From: Pseudoxanthomonas composti
Lineage (GTDB): Bacteria > Pseudomonadota > Gammaproteobacteria > Xanthomonadales > Xanthomonadaceae
Assembly (NCBI RefSeq): GCF_004122095.1
Contig: NZ_SAWZ01000014.1
Span: 1-64,000 of the forward strand
Direction: 5' to 3'
DNA length: 64,000 bases
Below are positions 50,528-59,703 of this stretch, piece by piece. The notes below the pieces were generated by a model. That model did no database searches, had not been told where the DNA came from, and worked only from the letters and a program-made list of their open reading frames with translations. The position numbers and the translations under genes are program-made. Positions within the stretch are counted from its first letter, which is position 1, and each line of letters opens with the position of its first letter.

Positions 50528-51665
50528 GCGTGTTGCCGACCGCGGCCGCGTCACGCTCGTGCGTGCGCACCAGCGGCTTCCACCAGCGCTCGAAGGGGCG
50601 CATGGCCAGCAGGTTGACCGGCTCGCCCATGCGCGGGGTGGACAGCGACACCCCGCGCTGCTCGGCCAGGGACAGCACGGTTTCCATCGGTGCCTGCCAG
50701 TCGTGGAAGGCCAGGTCGAAGGTGCTGTTGTGGATGGGCAGCATCCAGCCGCCACGCAGGTCCTGGTGGGCCTGCACGCTCTGCTCGGGCAGCATGTGCA
50801 CGCCCGACCACAGCGGGTCGTAGGCGCCGTTCTCCATCAGGGTCACATCGAAGGGCCCCAGCCGCTGCCCGATGGCCTTGAAGCCCTCGAAGTAGCCGGT
50901 GTCGCCGCTGAAGAACAGCTTCAGCGCCGGCGTCTGCACCACCCAGGAGGCCCACAGCGTCGGGTTTTTGCGGAATGGCGTGCGCCCGGAGAAATGCTGG
51001 GCCGGGGTGGCGGTGAAATGCAGGCCATCGACCTGGGTGGACTGCCACCAGTCCAGCTGGATCACGCGCTCCGGCGCCACGCCCCAGCGCACCAGGGTGT
51101 CGCCCACGCCCAGCGGCGTCAGGAACACCTGCGCGCGCGTGGCCAGGGCCTGGATGCTGGCCCGGTCCAGATGGTCGTAGTGGTCGTGGGACAGGATGAC
51201 CCCGCGCAGCGGCGGCAGCTCGTCCAGCGCGATGGCCGGGGCGTGGAAGCGCTTGGGCCCGGCAAACTGCACCGGCGAGGCGCGCTCGGAGAACACCGGG
51301 TCGGTGATCCAGAAGCCGCCGTCCAGCTTCATCAGCACGGTGGAATGGCCCAGCCGCCACAGATGATGGTCCGGCGCGGCCTCCAGGTCCGCGCGCGTCA
51401 GCGGCTGCACCGGCAGCTGCGTGTCCGGACGCGTGGTCGGGCGCTTGCCGAAGAAGAACTTCCACCACAGCTTGAGCACATCGCCCGCACCCTGCGGCCC
51501 CTTCGGCGTCACCGCGTTATGGAAGGCGCCGTCATGGAACTGCGGCGAGTCGGGATAGGCGCGAGGGGGACGGGCGGCGGCATTCACGAGCAGGACTCCA
51601 GCGAGGGCCGACAGCAGCGCGGCCACGGCAAGACGGCGGCGCCAGCGGCGCGGGGAAGGTGACAT
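50496..51665 (-). CDS. Metallo-beta-lactamase-fold hydrolase (NAPE-PLD-like)
   Basis: 389 residues: an N-terminal membrane or signal segment (about 11-30) and an MBL-fold domain with the metal motif H160-x-H162-x-D164-H165 in SHDHYDHLD, the form seen in N-acyl-phosphatidylethanolamine phospholipase D and related enzymes. Further ligands lie in PAQHFSGR, FSGDTGYF and LPIHNSTFD. A membrane-lipid phosphodiesterase is plausible but unproven. It follows the GNAT gene by 9 bp and overlaps the kinase gene on the other strand. Confidence 0.85.
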   Translation of the reverse strand: MSPSPRRWRRRLAVAALLSALAGVLLVNAAARPPRAYPDSPQFHDGAFHNAVTPKGPQGAGDVLKLWWKFFFGKRPTTRPDTQLPVQPLTRADLEAAPDHHLWRLGHSTVLMKLDGGFWITDPVFSERASPVQFAGPKRFHAPAIALDELPPLRGVILSHDHYDHLDRASIQALATRAQVFLTPLGVGDTLVRWGVAPERVIQLDWWQSTQVDGLHFTATPAQHFSGRTPFRKNPTLWASWVVQTPALKLFFSGDTGYFEGFKAIGQRLGPFDVTLMENGAYDPLWSGVHMLPEQSVQAHQDLRGGWMLPIHNSTFDLAFHDWQAPMETVLSLAEQRGVSLSTPRMGEPVNLLAMRPFERWWKPLVRTHERDAAAVGNTLKPSAGESAR

Positions 51666-51674
51666 CGGCGCGGG

Positions 51675-52160
51675 TCAGTTTTGCCGCGCGTGCGTTTGCC
51701 CGACGCGAACCAGCGGCGGGTGCGGACCGGGCGCGGGCAGCTGCGCCAGCACCGGCTGCGGACCGCGCAGTTCCAGGCAGTCCAGCTCCGCCGCGCGCGC
51801 CCGGGCGAAGGTCAGCAGCGCATCGGCGATGCCGTCATCGCGCCAGGGCGCGCTGACGTGCAGCGCATCGATGGACAGGTGGTAGCGCTGCTGCGGGAAG
51901 GCCAGGCCGGCACTGGCGGCGATGAAGCCCACTAGTTGGCCATGCTGCTCGGCCACCCACACCCAGGTCCGCACCGGGGTGTCGAACAGGGCCTCCAGCA
52001 GCTCCAGCCGCGGACCGTCCTGCGCCGGCAGCGCCTGCGCCTGGGCCAGTTCCGCACACAGCTGCATCAGCTGCGGCAGGTCCTCTCGCACCACCCGGCG
52101 TACCAGCGGCAGGGCCAGGGTGGCGCGGCGCCGCGGCAGGCGTGCGACGGCCGCCTTCAT
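51675..52160 (-). CDS. GNAT-family N-acetyltransferase
   Basis: 161 residues. Weakly conserved GNAT fold: VRRVVREDLPQLMQLCAELA at the start, WVAEQHGQLVGFIAA and the acetyl-CoA-loop region ALHVSAPWRDDGIADALLTFAR. Substrate unknown. Its ATG overlaps by 4 bp with the stop of a 23-codon ORF, and the MBL gene follows, so three coding units share one transcript downstream of a PmrA-like box. Confidence 0.8.
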   Translation of the reverse strand: MKAAVARLPRRRATLALPLVRRVVREDLPQLMQLCAELAQAQALPAQDGPRLELLEALFDTPVRTWVWVAEQHGQLVGFIAASAGLAFPQQRYHLSIDALHVSAPWRDDGIADALLTFARARAAELDCLELRGPQPVLAQLPAPGPHPPLVRVGQTHARQN

Positions 52161-52228
52161 GCCAGGCCTCCGGCGTGCATGGTCATGGTCGGGGCCGGAC
52201 CGGGCTTTACGCAGGAACGATGCGACAT
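52157..52228 (-). CDS. Possible 23-residue leader peptide coupled to the GNAT gene
   Basis: An ATG at 52228 with GGAG 6 bp upstream opens a 23-codon frame that ends in an ATGA overlap with the GNAT start. The peptide has one Cys and a Pro-rich middle. It is too short for me to recognise, but the good ribosome site plus the exact overlap suggest real translation, perhaps for coupling. Confidence 0.5.
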   Translation of the reverse strand: MSHRSCVKPGPAPTMTMHAGGLA

Positions 52229-52276
52229 GGCGAACTCCGCAGCAGCAGGGGCATGGCAGCAGGTTCGCCGGGCGCG

Positions 52277-52293
52277 ATTAAAACCGTTTTAAG
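52277..52293 (-). promoter_or_regulatory. PmrA-like box upstream of the GNAT/MBL operon
   Basis: Read on the minus strand: CTTAAA-ACGGT-TTTAAT. The spacer and half-site phase are identical to those at 48353-48369; the shared core is YTTAARACGGTTTTAA. It lies 49 bp upstream of the 23-codon ORF and 117 bp upstream of the GNAT start. Likely bound by the response regulator encoded 3 kb away. Confidence 0.65.
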
Positions 52294-52318
52294 CGCCCGA
52301 CCAGTGCAAGCGGACGGT

Positions 52319-52909
52319 TCAGGCCGCTGCGCGCACGACCATGAACTGGCCATTGCCGACGGGGACCTCGCTGCAGCGGAACGCCGCATCCGCACGCACG
52401 GCTTGCATGAAGCCGGCCATCTCCTGGGCGTGTGAGGTGGCGTTGTCCACCACCATCAGCCCGCCGCCGGGCTTGAGCACGCGCCGCAGGTGCGGCCACC
52501 AGTCCAGATAGGCACCGCGGTCCGAGTCCAGGAACAGCAGGTCCACGCTGGCATCGGCGGCGTCCTCCAGCCAGCGTCCGGCATCGCCCAGCACCTGGGT
52601 GATGCTGGCTTGCAGTCCGGCCCGGGCGAAGTTGGCCGCGGCCAGGTCGGCCTTGTCCTGCGCGTATTCCAGGGTGGTGACGTGGCCTCCGATGGCCGCG
52701 GCCGCCTCGGCCAGCCACAGGGTGGAATAGCCGTTGGAGGTGCCCACTTCCAGCACCTGTCGGGCCTGCATGGCATGCACCAGCACGGCCAGAAGCTGAC
52801 CGGTGTCGGGGGTGATGTTGAGCATGCGCTTGCCGCGGGCGGTCTGCACCGCATCGTTGTCGGCGCCAAAGCGCGCCAGCTCGTCCTTCAACGCCTGCAA
52901 GTCATCCAC
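52319..52909 (-). CDS. O-methyltransferase (class I SAM-dependent)
   Basis: 196 residues of the Methyltransf_3 / caffeoyl-CoA-type O-methyltransferase fold: LEVGTSNGYSTLWLA (SAM motif I, about 53-67), the acidic LEYAQDK strand, and LLFLDSDRGAYLDWW with the metal-binding Asp. Small-molecule substrate unknown. It follows ubiB by 64 bp on the same strand, which might suggest quinone chemistry, but ubiquinone methylation is normally done by UbiG/UbiE, not this fold. Confidence 0.85.
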   Translation of the reverse strand: MDDLQALKDELARFGADNDAVQTARGKRMLNITPDTGQLLAVLVHAMQARQVLEVGTSNGYSTLWLAEAAAAIGGHVTTLEYAQDKADLAAANFARAGLQASITQVLGDAGRWLEDAADASVDLLFLDSDRGAYLDWWPHLRRVLKPGGGLMVVDNATSHAQEMAGFMQAVRADAAFRCSEVPVGNGQFMVVRAAA

Positions 52910-52973
52910 GCCCTGTCTCCCTCGATGGTCCTCGCACGCACGGCCCGCGATGGACGCAGCGGGTCATCTGCGC

Positions 52974-54656
52974 CTACTTGCGCAACCAGGCCGACAGCAG
53001 CGACACCACGCCGATGCTCCCGGTGACCCAGGTCAGCAGCGGCACGCCCAGCAGCACCGGGCCGCCCACGCCAAAGGCATGCAGCACCGAGGCCACCACC
53101 AGCAGGCCGGCACCGGCGATGGCCGTCACCACCCGGCGCTGCATCCGCGCCAGGGTGAGGTTGAGCTGGGCCAGGTCTTTGGAGCGCATGGACAGCTCGT
53201 GCTGGCCCTCCACCTGCTGGCGCAGCCAGCTGTGGATCAGCCGCGGCATGTCCGGGGCCTGGGTCATGATCTCCGGCAGCCGCTTGCGCAGTTCATTGAG
53301 CGCATGGCGCGGGCTGTAGCGCTTGATCAGGATGCGCTGCAGCACCGGCTTGGCCACTGCCCAGATGTCCAGCTGCGGGTCCAGCTGACGGCCGACGCCC
53401 TCGATGTTGAGCAGGGTCTTCTGCAGCAGGATCAGCTGCGGCTGCAGCGTCAGCTGGTACTTCTGCGCGGTGCGGAACAGCTTGACCAGCACCTCGGCCA
53501 ACGAGATCTCCGACAGCGGCCGGGTGAAGTACGGCTCGCACACCGCGCGCACGGCCGCTTCCAGCTCGTCGATCCGCACCGTAGCCGGCATCCAGCCCGC
53601 CTCCAGGTGCAGTTCGGCGATACGGCGATAGTCCTTGTTGAAGATCGCCATGAAGTTCTCGGCCAGGTAGTACTGGTCGCGCGAGGACAGCTGCCCGGTG
53701 ATGCCGAAATCCAGCGCGATGAAACGCGGATTGAGCCGGCGCGCCGGGTCCGGATCGACCCAGATGTTGCCGGCGTGGGCATCGGCGTGGAAGAAGTTGT
53801 CGCGGAACACCTGGGTGTAGAACACCCGCACGCCCTTGGCCGCCAGCGCCTTGCGGTCCACGCCGGCCGCGTCCAGCGCCGCCACGTCGTCGGAGGGGAT
53901 GCCGCTCACCCGCTCCATGGTCAGCGCGCGCTCGCCGGTGTGGGTCCAGATGATCTCCGGCACGTACAGGTCGTCCGAATCCTTCCAGAACCTGCGCATC
54001 ACGCTGGCGTTGGCGCCCTCGCGCTGCAGGTCCAGCTCGGCGGCCAGGGTGGTCTCGATCTCGGCCACCACTTCCTTGGGACGGATCTTGTCGGCTGAAG
54101 GATGCGCATAGTCCACCACCGCGGCGGCGGACTTGAGCAGGGCGATGTCGCCGGCGATGTCGCGCTCAATGGTCGGGCGCAGCACCTTGACCACCACCTG
54201 GCGGCCGTCGTGCAGCGTGGCCGCATGCACCTGGGCGATGGAGGCCGAAGCCAGCGGCGCGGTGTCGAAGCTGGCGAAGGCGACCTCGATCGGCCGGCCC
54301 AGCGCCTGCTCGACGATGCGCCGCGCAGTCTGGCCGTCGAAGGGCTGCACGCGATCCTGCAGCAGGGTCAGCTCCTCGGCCACGTCCGGCGGCACCAGGT
54401 CGCGGCGGGTGGACAGGATCTGCCCGAACTTGACGAAGATCGGGCCCAGCTCCTGCAGCACCATGCGCAGGCGCGCGCCGCGGCTCATCGCCGCCACGTC
54501 GTCGCGGGCGCGCGGCACGAAGGGTCGGGCCAGGCGCAGCCAGGGCTCGGCGGGCGTGCCATCCAGCAATGCGTCCAGGCGGTAGCGGATCAGCACCCGG
54601 CCGATCTTGCTGGCCCGCAGCGCGGCGCGCACGCTCTTCATGCCGGGCAGCATCAT
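52974..54656 (-). CDS. ubiB: UbiB-family atypical kinase/ATPase
   Basis: 560 residues. The ABC1/ADCK signature [14 protein letters not shown] (KxGQ) is near residue 75; [20 protein letters not shown] and [10 protein letters not shown] complete the protein-kinase-like core. Two hydrophobic helices at the C-terminus anchor it in the inner membrane. UbiB supports ubiquinone synthesis, probably by extracting lipid intermediates using ATP. Its start overlaps the ubiJ stop by 4 bp, the conserved ubiJ-ubiB order. Confidence 0.93.
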   Translation of the reverse strand: MMLPGMKSVRAALRASKIGRVLIRYRLDALLDGTPAEPWLRLARPFVPRARDDVAAMSRGARLRMVLQELGPIFVKFGQILSTRRDLVPPDVAEELTLLQDRVQPFDGQTARRIVEQALGRPIEVAFASFDTAPLASASIAQVHAATLHDGRQVVVKVLRPTIERDIAGDIALLKSAAAVVDYAHPSADKIRPKEVVAEIETTLAAELDLQREGANASVMRRFWKDSDDLYVPEIIWTHTGERALTMERVSGIPSDDVAALDAAGVDRKALAAKGVRVFYTQVFRDNFFHADAHAGNIWVDPDPARRLNPRFIALDFGITGQLSSRDQYYLAENFMAIFNKDYRRIAELHLEAGWMPATVRIDELEAAVRAVCEPYFTRPLSEISLAEVLVKLFRTAQKYQLTLQPQLILLQKTLLNIEGVGRQLDPQLDIWAVAKPVLQRILIKRYSPRHALNELRKRLPEIMTQAPDMPRLIHSWLRQQVEGQHELSMRSKDLAQLNLTLARMQRRVVTAIAGAGLLVVASVLHAFGVGGPVLLGVPLLTWVTGSIGVVSLLSAWLRK

Positions 54657-55282
54657 GCGCGCGGGCCCAGGCGCCCGATGCGCGCGGCCAGGCGCTCGAC
54701 GTCATCGCGCAGCGCATCGACATCGTCGTGGAAGGCGGCCAGCTCCGCGCGCGGCACCACATCGCGCGATTCCTCGGTCAGGTACTCGGCGGTGGTGCGG
54801 GCCAGATCGGCGCCACGCAGCTGCGCCTGCCGCAGCGCGCCCTGCACTGCCTGCGCGACCTGCACGCCGACCACATCGCCCAGCACGTCGGTGAAGGGCT
54901 TGACCCAGTCCGGGTCGAAGCGCGAGGCCAGGGTCTGCAAACGATGCGCCAGCTCGGCATCGCCGGAGATGCGCAGCTTGCCCACCGTGGTGGCGCGCTC
55001 GGGCCGGGCGAAGGGCAGCTGCGCCAGCAGCCCGCCCAGCGTGCCGCGCACCGACAGGTCGGCCTCGGCGTGCTCGCGCACCGGGCCCACGTGCAGGTGC
55101 TGCTCGGCCACGGCGATTTCCAGCGCCAGCGGCGGCGATGCCAGCGTCAGGGCGATACGGTGCCCTTCCAGCGCGGCCAGCGCATCGTAGGTGTCCGGAT
55201 CGAGCGCGACGGCGCGGTTGAGCGCGGCTTCCAGCGCGCGGCCGGCCAGGGGCTTGAGCAGGGTGAGGGGCGTGGGCGACAT
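54653..55282 (-). CDS. ubiJ: Ubiquinone biosynthesis accessory factor UbiJ
   Basis: 209 residues, SCP2-like lipid-binding domain in the first 110 ([21 protein letters not shown], then [13 protein letters not shown]), followed by a helical tail with coiled-coil character ending [17 protein letters not shown]-like. UbiJ binds ubiquinone intermediates in the soluble Ubi complex. UbiE is not next to it here, unlike the enteric ubiE-ubiJ-ubiB order. The ATG at 55282 gives the family N-terminus. Confidence 0.88.
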   Translation of the reverse strand: MSPTPLTLLKPLAGRALEAALNRAVALDPDTYDALAALEGHRIALTLASPPLALEIAVAEQHLHVGPVREHAEADLSVRGTLGGLLAQLPFARPERATTVGKLRISGDAELAHRLQTLASRFDPDWVKPFTDVLGDVVGVQVAQAVQGALRQAQLRGADLARTTAEYLTEESRDVVPRAELAAFHDDVDALRDDVERLAARIGRLGPRA

Positions 55283-55458
55283 AGAGCGCCATTCTAGCCG
55301 GTCGCCGCAGCCGGCCGGACCTGGCCGGAGGTCATGACACCGCGCTCGAGGGCGGCGATACGGGCGCTTGAGATCGCGCGCCGATGCGGCATGCTGTCGT
55401 CCCACCCGCCCTGGAACACCCGTGAGGCACGCCATCGCCCCTGCCCGCGGTACCGCGC

Positions 55459-55962
55459 ATGGATGAACCGATGAGCACGCCTGCGAGCTTCCGCGATGTC
55501 CTGGCCGATGACCTGCCCGCCCTGCTTGCGCTCAACAATGCGCATGCCCAGGCCTTGTCCTGGCAGGAGCCCGACGCGTTCGCCGGGCTCATCGCCATGG
55601 CCTGCTTCGCGCAGACCTGTGGGCAGGCCGATGCGCTGCTGGTCGCCCTGGACCAGGACGCCCGCTACGACAACGCCAACTTCGCCTGGCTGGCGGCGCG
55701 ACTGGACCGCTTCGTCTACATCGACCGCGTGGTGGTGGCCGACCACGCGCAGGGCCGGGGCCTGGCCGGCGCGCTCTACGCGGCATTGAAGCAGTGGGCA
55801 CGGGCGCAGCGCCATGAGCGCCTTGTGTGCGAGATCAACCTGGAGCCGCCCAACCCGGCCTCGGTGGCCTTCCACGAGCGCCAGGGCTTTACGCAGATCG
55901 GCCAGGCCACACTGGCCAACGGCAAACACGTGGGCTACTTCCAATGCCTGCTGCAGCCCTGA
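55459..55962 (+). CDS. GNAT-family N-acetyltransferase
   Basis: 167 residues. Strand and acetyl-CoA loop RFVYIDRVVVADHAQGRGLAGALYAAL (Q/RGxGxA type) is clear, followed by CEINLEPPNPASVAFHERQGF, the C-terminal GNAT motif. Substrate unknown. A second in-frame ATG at 55471 could be the start. Confidence 0.9.
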   Translation: MDEPMSTPASFRDVLADDLPALLALNNAHAQALSWQEPDAFAGLIAMACFAQTCGQADALLVALDQDARYDNANFAWLAARLDRFVYIDRVVVADHAQGRGLAGALYAALKQWARAQRHERLVCEINLEPPNPASVAFHERQGFTQIGQATLANGKHVGYFQCLLQP

Positions 55963-56006
55963 TCCCGCGGCAGGCCCGCCACTCGATCGCGATCGCGGCC
56001 TAGGCG

Positions 56007-56393
56007 ATGAAACTCTTCCTATTCGTTCTGCTGCTGGCGATCGTCGCCAAGGCCTTGCAGCACCGCGTCCGACTGCGCCATCGGCAACGGGAAACGCATC
56101 TGCTTGGTGCGATGAACGCCTTCATCGCACGCGCGGGCGACTTCGACGGTGCGCATGTCGACCGGGTGGTGGCCGCGCTGGGACCGTGGACCGCCGCGGA
56201 CGATTGGGATTGGGGGCGGATCGCCTACGAATGGAGGCATCCGGAGCTGCGTCTGCGTGTGCTGACGCAAAGCCAGCACGTCCACGTCATCGAACTGCTC
56301 GATCCCCGGGACTGCTCGCGCTTCGGCCTGGTGCTCGAGACCCTGCTGGACACATCCGGCAACGACGAACGCGCCGCGTCGCCTGGACCCTGA
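56007..56393 (+). CDS. Hypothetical membrane-anchored protein
   Basis: 128 residues: a short N-terminal membrane helix (about 3-17), a basic stretch (RVRLRHRQRE) and a soluble part rich in Trp, Asp and His. I do not recognise it. It follows the GNAT gene by 44 bp on the same strand and may be co-transcribed. Confidence 0.6.
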   Translation: MKLFLFVLLLAIVAKALQHRVRLRHRQRETHLLGAMNAFIARAGDFDGAHVDRVVAALGPWTAADDWDWGRIAYEWRHPELRLRVLTQSQHVHVIELLDPRDCSRFGLVLETLLDTSGNDERAASPGP

Positions 56394-56441
56394 AGACGCC
56401 GCAGGCAGCGTGTGCTGCCGTGCGGCGCCGATTCCCCGCGG

Positions 56442-56600
56442 CTAGACCTTGCCGCGTCGGAACAGCGAGACCACCGCCAGGATCAGGAACACCACGAACA
56501 GGATCCAGGCGATGTTGGACGCCGCACCGGCGATACCGCTGAAACCCAGCAGGCCCGCGATGATGGCGATGACAAAGAAGACGACCGCGTAATGCAACAT
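56442..56600 (-). CDS. DUF1328 small membrane protein (YtjA family)
   Basis: 52 residues, two membrane helices: [25 protein letters not shown], then a second ending in SLFRRG. This matches the YtjA/DUF1328 family of stress-associated small inner-membrane proteins. I chose the ATG at 56600; the frame continues upstream but the family begins with MLxxA. Confidence 0.9.
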   Translation of the reverse strand: MLHYAVVFFVIAIIAGLLGFSGIAGAASNIAWILFVVFLILAVVSLFRRGKV

Positions 56601-56830
56601 GGGGACGTTCCCGGGGCCGTGCCCGATCGGCACGCAGGCAGCTTGGTCCGGTCCGGATCACGGCGCGGTGATGACGGCGGGATGACCTCTGCACATCGTG
56701 TTCGCGATCGATGTCTGGGCTCACCACGGCTTCACCCCGCTTGCCCGGCCGGCCTGATTCTCATCATTCGCATGCCCGCGCTCATGCGCGCCGCGGCGTC
56801 CGTGCCGGTGCGGCGTTCCGGCCCGTAGCG

Positions 56831-58039
56831 TTATCGCTTGGGCCTGGCTGCGGCCAATGCGTCAGCGCGGGCGAAAAGCAGCTTGAGGATGCCCACATAG
56901 GCCTTGTCGGTGTCCGCCCCGGCGGTGTTGGTAAACAGCACGACCCCCGTGCGCAGGTCCGGCGAAGCCAGCATCTCGGTTTTCAGACCCGGGTCGCTGC
57001 CGCCGTGGCCGACGTAGCGGGTGTTGAACTTGGTCTGCCAGAACAGCCCTGAATTTTTTTCCGCCAGGTCGACGTTGGCCGGCTTGTGCTCGGCGGTGAA
57101 CTGCAGGCGCAGCATCTCATCGACCGAGGCCTGCTTCAGGATCCGCACTTCGTCCACGCGCCCGCCCTGCAGCAGCGCGATGAAGAACCGGGACAGGTCG
57201 TCCACCGAGGTGCGGATGCCACCGTCGGGCCAGGTAGTGACGGTGTAGGGCTGCAGCGCCACGGCGATGCCGTCCTGCGACAGGTATAGCGTGGCGCCCT
57301 GGCGCTGGTCGCTGGGCTGCAGGTGCCAGTGCGTGCTGTCCATGCCGAGCGGGCCGAAGATGCGCTCCCGCGCATAGCGCTCCAGCGGCTGCCCGGTGAC
57401 CGACTCGATGGCGTACCCGGCCAGTCCTGCCCCGATGTTTGAGTACTCGCGCGTGCTGCCCGGCGCCGCATCCAGGAAATTCTCCGGGCCGTAGTCGGCG
57501 CCGCCCGGGGTGAAGTAGCCCTTGAGGAAGTCGCCCAAGGGCTGTGGCGCGTTGCGGCCGAAATGATAGTTGGCGGCATAGACCTCCCAGCGATCGGTGA
57601 TGCTGGAGGTATGGGTGGCAAGCTGCCGCAGCGTGATCGGCACGGCCGGATGACGCGGATTGCGCACCCGGAACGGCAGGTAGGTCTGGATATCGGCGTC
57701 GAGATCGAGCCGCCCCTCCTCGCGCGCGCGCATCATCGCCGCGCCCACCACCGTCTTGCTGATGGAGGCGATGTTCATCACCGTGGCGGTGGTGAACGGC
57801 CGTTGCGTCTCGCGGTCGGCAAAGCCATAGGCGCCACGCCAGGCCACCTTGCCATCAACGATCACCGCGGCCGCCACGCCGACCAGGCCGCCCTCGCGCA
57901 TCTGCGCCTGGATGGCCTGGTCGATGGACGCCTCCGCTGGCGGCGGCACGGATGCGGGCACCTGTGCCCTGGCCACAGGCCATGGGCCGAGCACCGACAA
58001 CAGGGTCAGCAGGACCACCGCGCAGGATCGTGAGGGCAT
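56831..58039 (-). CDS. Serine hydrolase of the class C beta-lactamase/DD-peptidase superfamily
   Basis: 402 residues. Signal peptide about 1-25 (ending ARA). The SxxK motif is S92-K95 (ASISKTV) and the YxN element is in YSNIGAG; a late HGGSDPG serves as the KTG-like motif (HxG type). This is the broad Beta-lactamase family (esterases, DD-peptidases, not necessarily antibiotic resistance). The ATG at 58039 has AAGGA 8 bp upstream and is preferred over the ATG at 58069. Confidence 0.87.
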   Translation of the reverse strand: MPSRSCAVVLLTLLSVLGPWPVARAQVPASVPPPAEASIDQAIQAQMREGGLVGVAAAVIVDGKVAWRGAYGFADRETQRPFTTATVMNIASISKTVVGAAMMRAREEGRLDLDADIQTYLPFRVRNPRHPAVPITLRQLATHTSSITDRWEVYAANYHFGRNAPQPLGDFLKGYFTPGGADYGPENFLDAAPGSTREYSNIGAGLAGYAIESVTGQPLERYARERIFGPLGMDSTHWHLQPSDQRQGATLYLSQDGIAVALQPYTVTTWPDGGIRTSVDDLSRFFIALLQGGRVDEVRILKQASVDEMLRLQFTAEHKPANVDLAEKNSGLFWQTKFNTRYVGHGGSDPGLKTEMLASPDLRTGVVLFTNTAGADTDKAYVGILKLLFARADALAAARPKR

Positions 58040-58203
58040 ACAGGCGTCCTTGTCTGGAAGCGCCATCATCCGCCGTCACGCGTCGGCGGCATCTGCCAGA
58101 GGTCACATCGCCACGCCTGGGCACACAATGCCTTACCCGCTCGAAGAGAGCGCAACGATCGCGACGCCGCGTCTTGCGCGTGCGCGATCGGCCCGCAGTA
58201 CCC

Positions 58204-59580
58204 TCAGCGCACCACGCTGGCCAGCTGCGGCAGCGGCGGGAAGGCCCGCTGCAGGCAATCGCGCCATTCGCAGGTGCGGCAGCCCGGGCCGATGGGCACG
58301 GCCGATTCGGGGCGGATGTCGATGCCGCGCGCATAGACCAGGCGCTCGGCGTGGCGCAGGTCGCAACCCACGGTCAGGGCGAAGGTCTTGCGCGGCTGGC
58401 CGTAGCCGACCGGTCCGGTGCTGACCTGGCGGGCCAGCCAGAAGTGCCGGCGCCCGTCGGGCAGCCGGGTGACCTGGGTGAGCACGCGCCCGGGCTGGTT
58501 GAAGGCCTCGTAGACGATCCACAGCGGGCACGAGCCGCCGACCTGGGAGAAATGGAAATCGGTGGAAGAGTGGCGCTTGGAGACGTTGCCGGCGCGGTCC
58601 ACGCGCATGAAGAAGATCGGCAGGCCAGGGGCGCCCTCGCGCTGCAGCGTGGACAGCCGGTGGCAGACTGCCTCGAAGCCCACGCCGAACCGGTGCGCCA
58701 GCCATTCGATGTCGTAGCGGCTGTGCTCGGCATCGTGCAGGAAGCGGCCATAGGGCATCACCAGCGCGCCGGCGAAGTAGTTGGACAGGCCGATGCGCGC
58801 CAGCGCCACGCGCTGCGCATCGTCGAAGCCGGCGCGCGCGGTCAGCGCGGCGATCAGCTCCGGGTGCTCCAGCAGGACCAGCTCCGCGGCCATCTGGAAG
58901 GCCTGCTGGCCCGGGCGCAGGTAGTCCGGCAGGTGCAGCACGCGCGCGGCGGTGTCCAGGCGGCGCTTGGCCTGGCCGCCGTCGTGGACCTGGACCAGCA
59001 CACCGTGGCGGTCGGCCAGGCGTTGGCGCAGGCGCGGGCCGGTGTGGCCGGGCGTCAGGCCCAGTTCCTCGAACAGGCGCTCGGCCAGCGTGTCCAGCTC
59101 CGGGATGTGGTTGCGCAGGCGATTGAAGTAGTCGCGCACCTGGTCGCCCGGAGGCAGCAGCGCCGGTGCGCCAGTGCCGGGGTCGCCGACCTGCAGCTCC
59201 AGCGCCGCGGCGCGCTCGCGCAGGGCGCGGTGCTCGCGGTGCAGGTCCAGCAGCGCGTGGGCCACCTGCGGCAGGTTGCCGGCCAGGGCCCGCAGCTCGG
59301 CCGTGGTCACCCCTGGCCGGTCCAGCGCGGCCAGGGTCTCGTGCAGCGGGTCGATCAGCGCGGCCGGATCGTCGGCATCGAACAGGCCGGCGGTCTCGCC
59401 CAGCACCTGGCGCAGCCGTGCCTGCACGGCCGGGGTCAGCGGCCGCTTGTTGCGCTCGATCTGGTTGAGGTAGCTGGGCGAGAGCCCCAGGGCCTGGGCC
59501 AGCTGGGCCTGGGACAGACCCTGACGCTGGCGCAGGCGCTGCAGCCGCAGGCCGAGTTCGAGGCGACGGTGGGGGCTCAT
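58204..59580 (-). CDS. ScfR-type short-chain acyl-CoA regulator (XRE + IrrE-like)
   Basis: 458 residues: an N-terminal XRE helix-turn-helix (about 8-62, LSQAQLAQALGLSPSYLNQIERNKRPL), a central ImmA/IrrE-like domain without an obvious HExxH (AAELVLLEHPE occupies it) and a C-terminal DUF2083-like domain with Cys near the end (GPGCRTCEWRDC). The family includes RamB, PrpR and MccR-type regulators of acetate, propionate and short-chain acyl-CoA metabolism. It is divergent from the valine-catabolic operon and almost certainly controls it and itself. Confidence 0.88.
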   Translation of the reverse strand: MSPHRRLELGLRLQRLRQRQGLSQAQLAQALGLSPSYLNQIERNKRPLTPAVQARLRQVLGETAGLFDADDPAALIDPLHETLAALDRPGVTTAELRALAGNLPQVAHALLDLHREHRALRERAAALELQVGDPGTGAPALLPPGDQVRDYFNRLRNHIPELDTLAERLFEELGLTPGHTGPRLRQRLADRHGVLVQVHDGGQAKRRLDTAARVLHLPDYLRPGQQAFQMAAELVLLEHPELIAALTARAGFDDAQRVALARIGLSNYFAGALVMPYGRFLHDAEHSRYDIEWLAHRFGVGFEAVCHRLSTLQREGAPGLPIFFMRVDRAGNVSKRHSSTDFHFSQVGGSCPLWIVYEAFNQPGRVLTQVTRLPDGRRHFWLARQVSTGPVGYGQPRKTFALTVGCDLRHAERLVYARGIDIRPESAVPIGPGCRTCEWRDCLQRAFPPLPQLASVVR

Positions 59581-59597
59581 CTTCGCAATCTTCGCAG
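59581..59597 (-). promoter_or_regulatory. GCGAA-N4-GCGAA site abutting the scfR start
   Basis: CTTCGCAATCTTCGCAG on the plus strand: two TTCGC half-sites with a 4-bp gap, directly upstream of the regulator's ATG. The same direct-repeat design in the other orientation is found at 59656-59671. Binding here would cover the ribosome-binding region and favour autoregulation. Confidence 0.65.
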
Positions 59598-59655
59598 AAA
59601 TCCATGCAGGCGTTGGCCGGATTAAGCAGATTTCCGGCTGAAACGAGGCCCGGGC

Positions 59656-59671
59656 TTGCGAAAGATGCGAA
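59656..59671 (+). promoter_or_regulatory. GCGAA-N4-GCGAA site upstream of mmsA
   Basis: TTGCGAAAGATGCGAA: GCGAA at 59658-59662 and 59667-59671, spaced 4 bp, ending 32 bp before the mmsA start. It resembles the TTTGCAAA-type half-sites reported for RamB/PrpR-family regulators. Confidence 0.65.
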
Positions 59672-59703
59672 TCCTGTCATCCGCAACTGTCCTGAAGGCC
59701 GCC

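Noticed and set aside
56831-58039. Antibiotic-resistance beta-lactamase
   Set aside because: The motifs fit the broad serine-hydrolase family only; nothing in the sequence or context indicates beta-lactam resistance.
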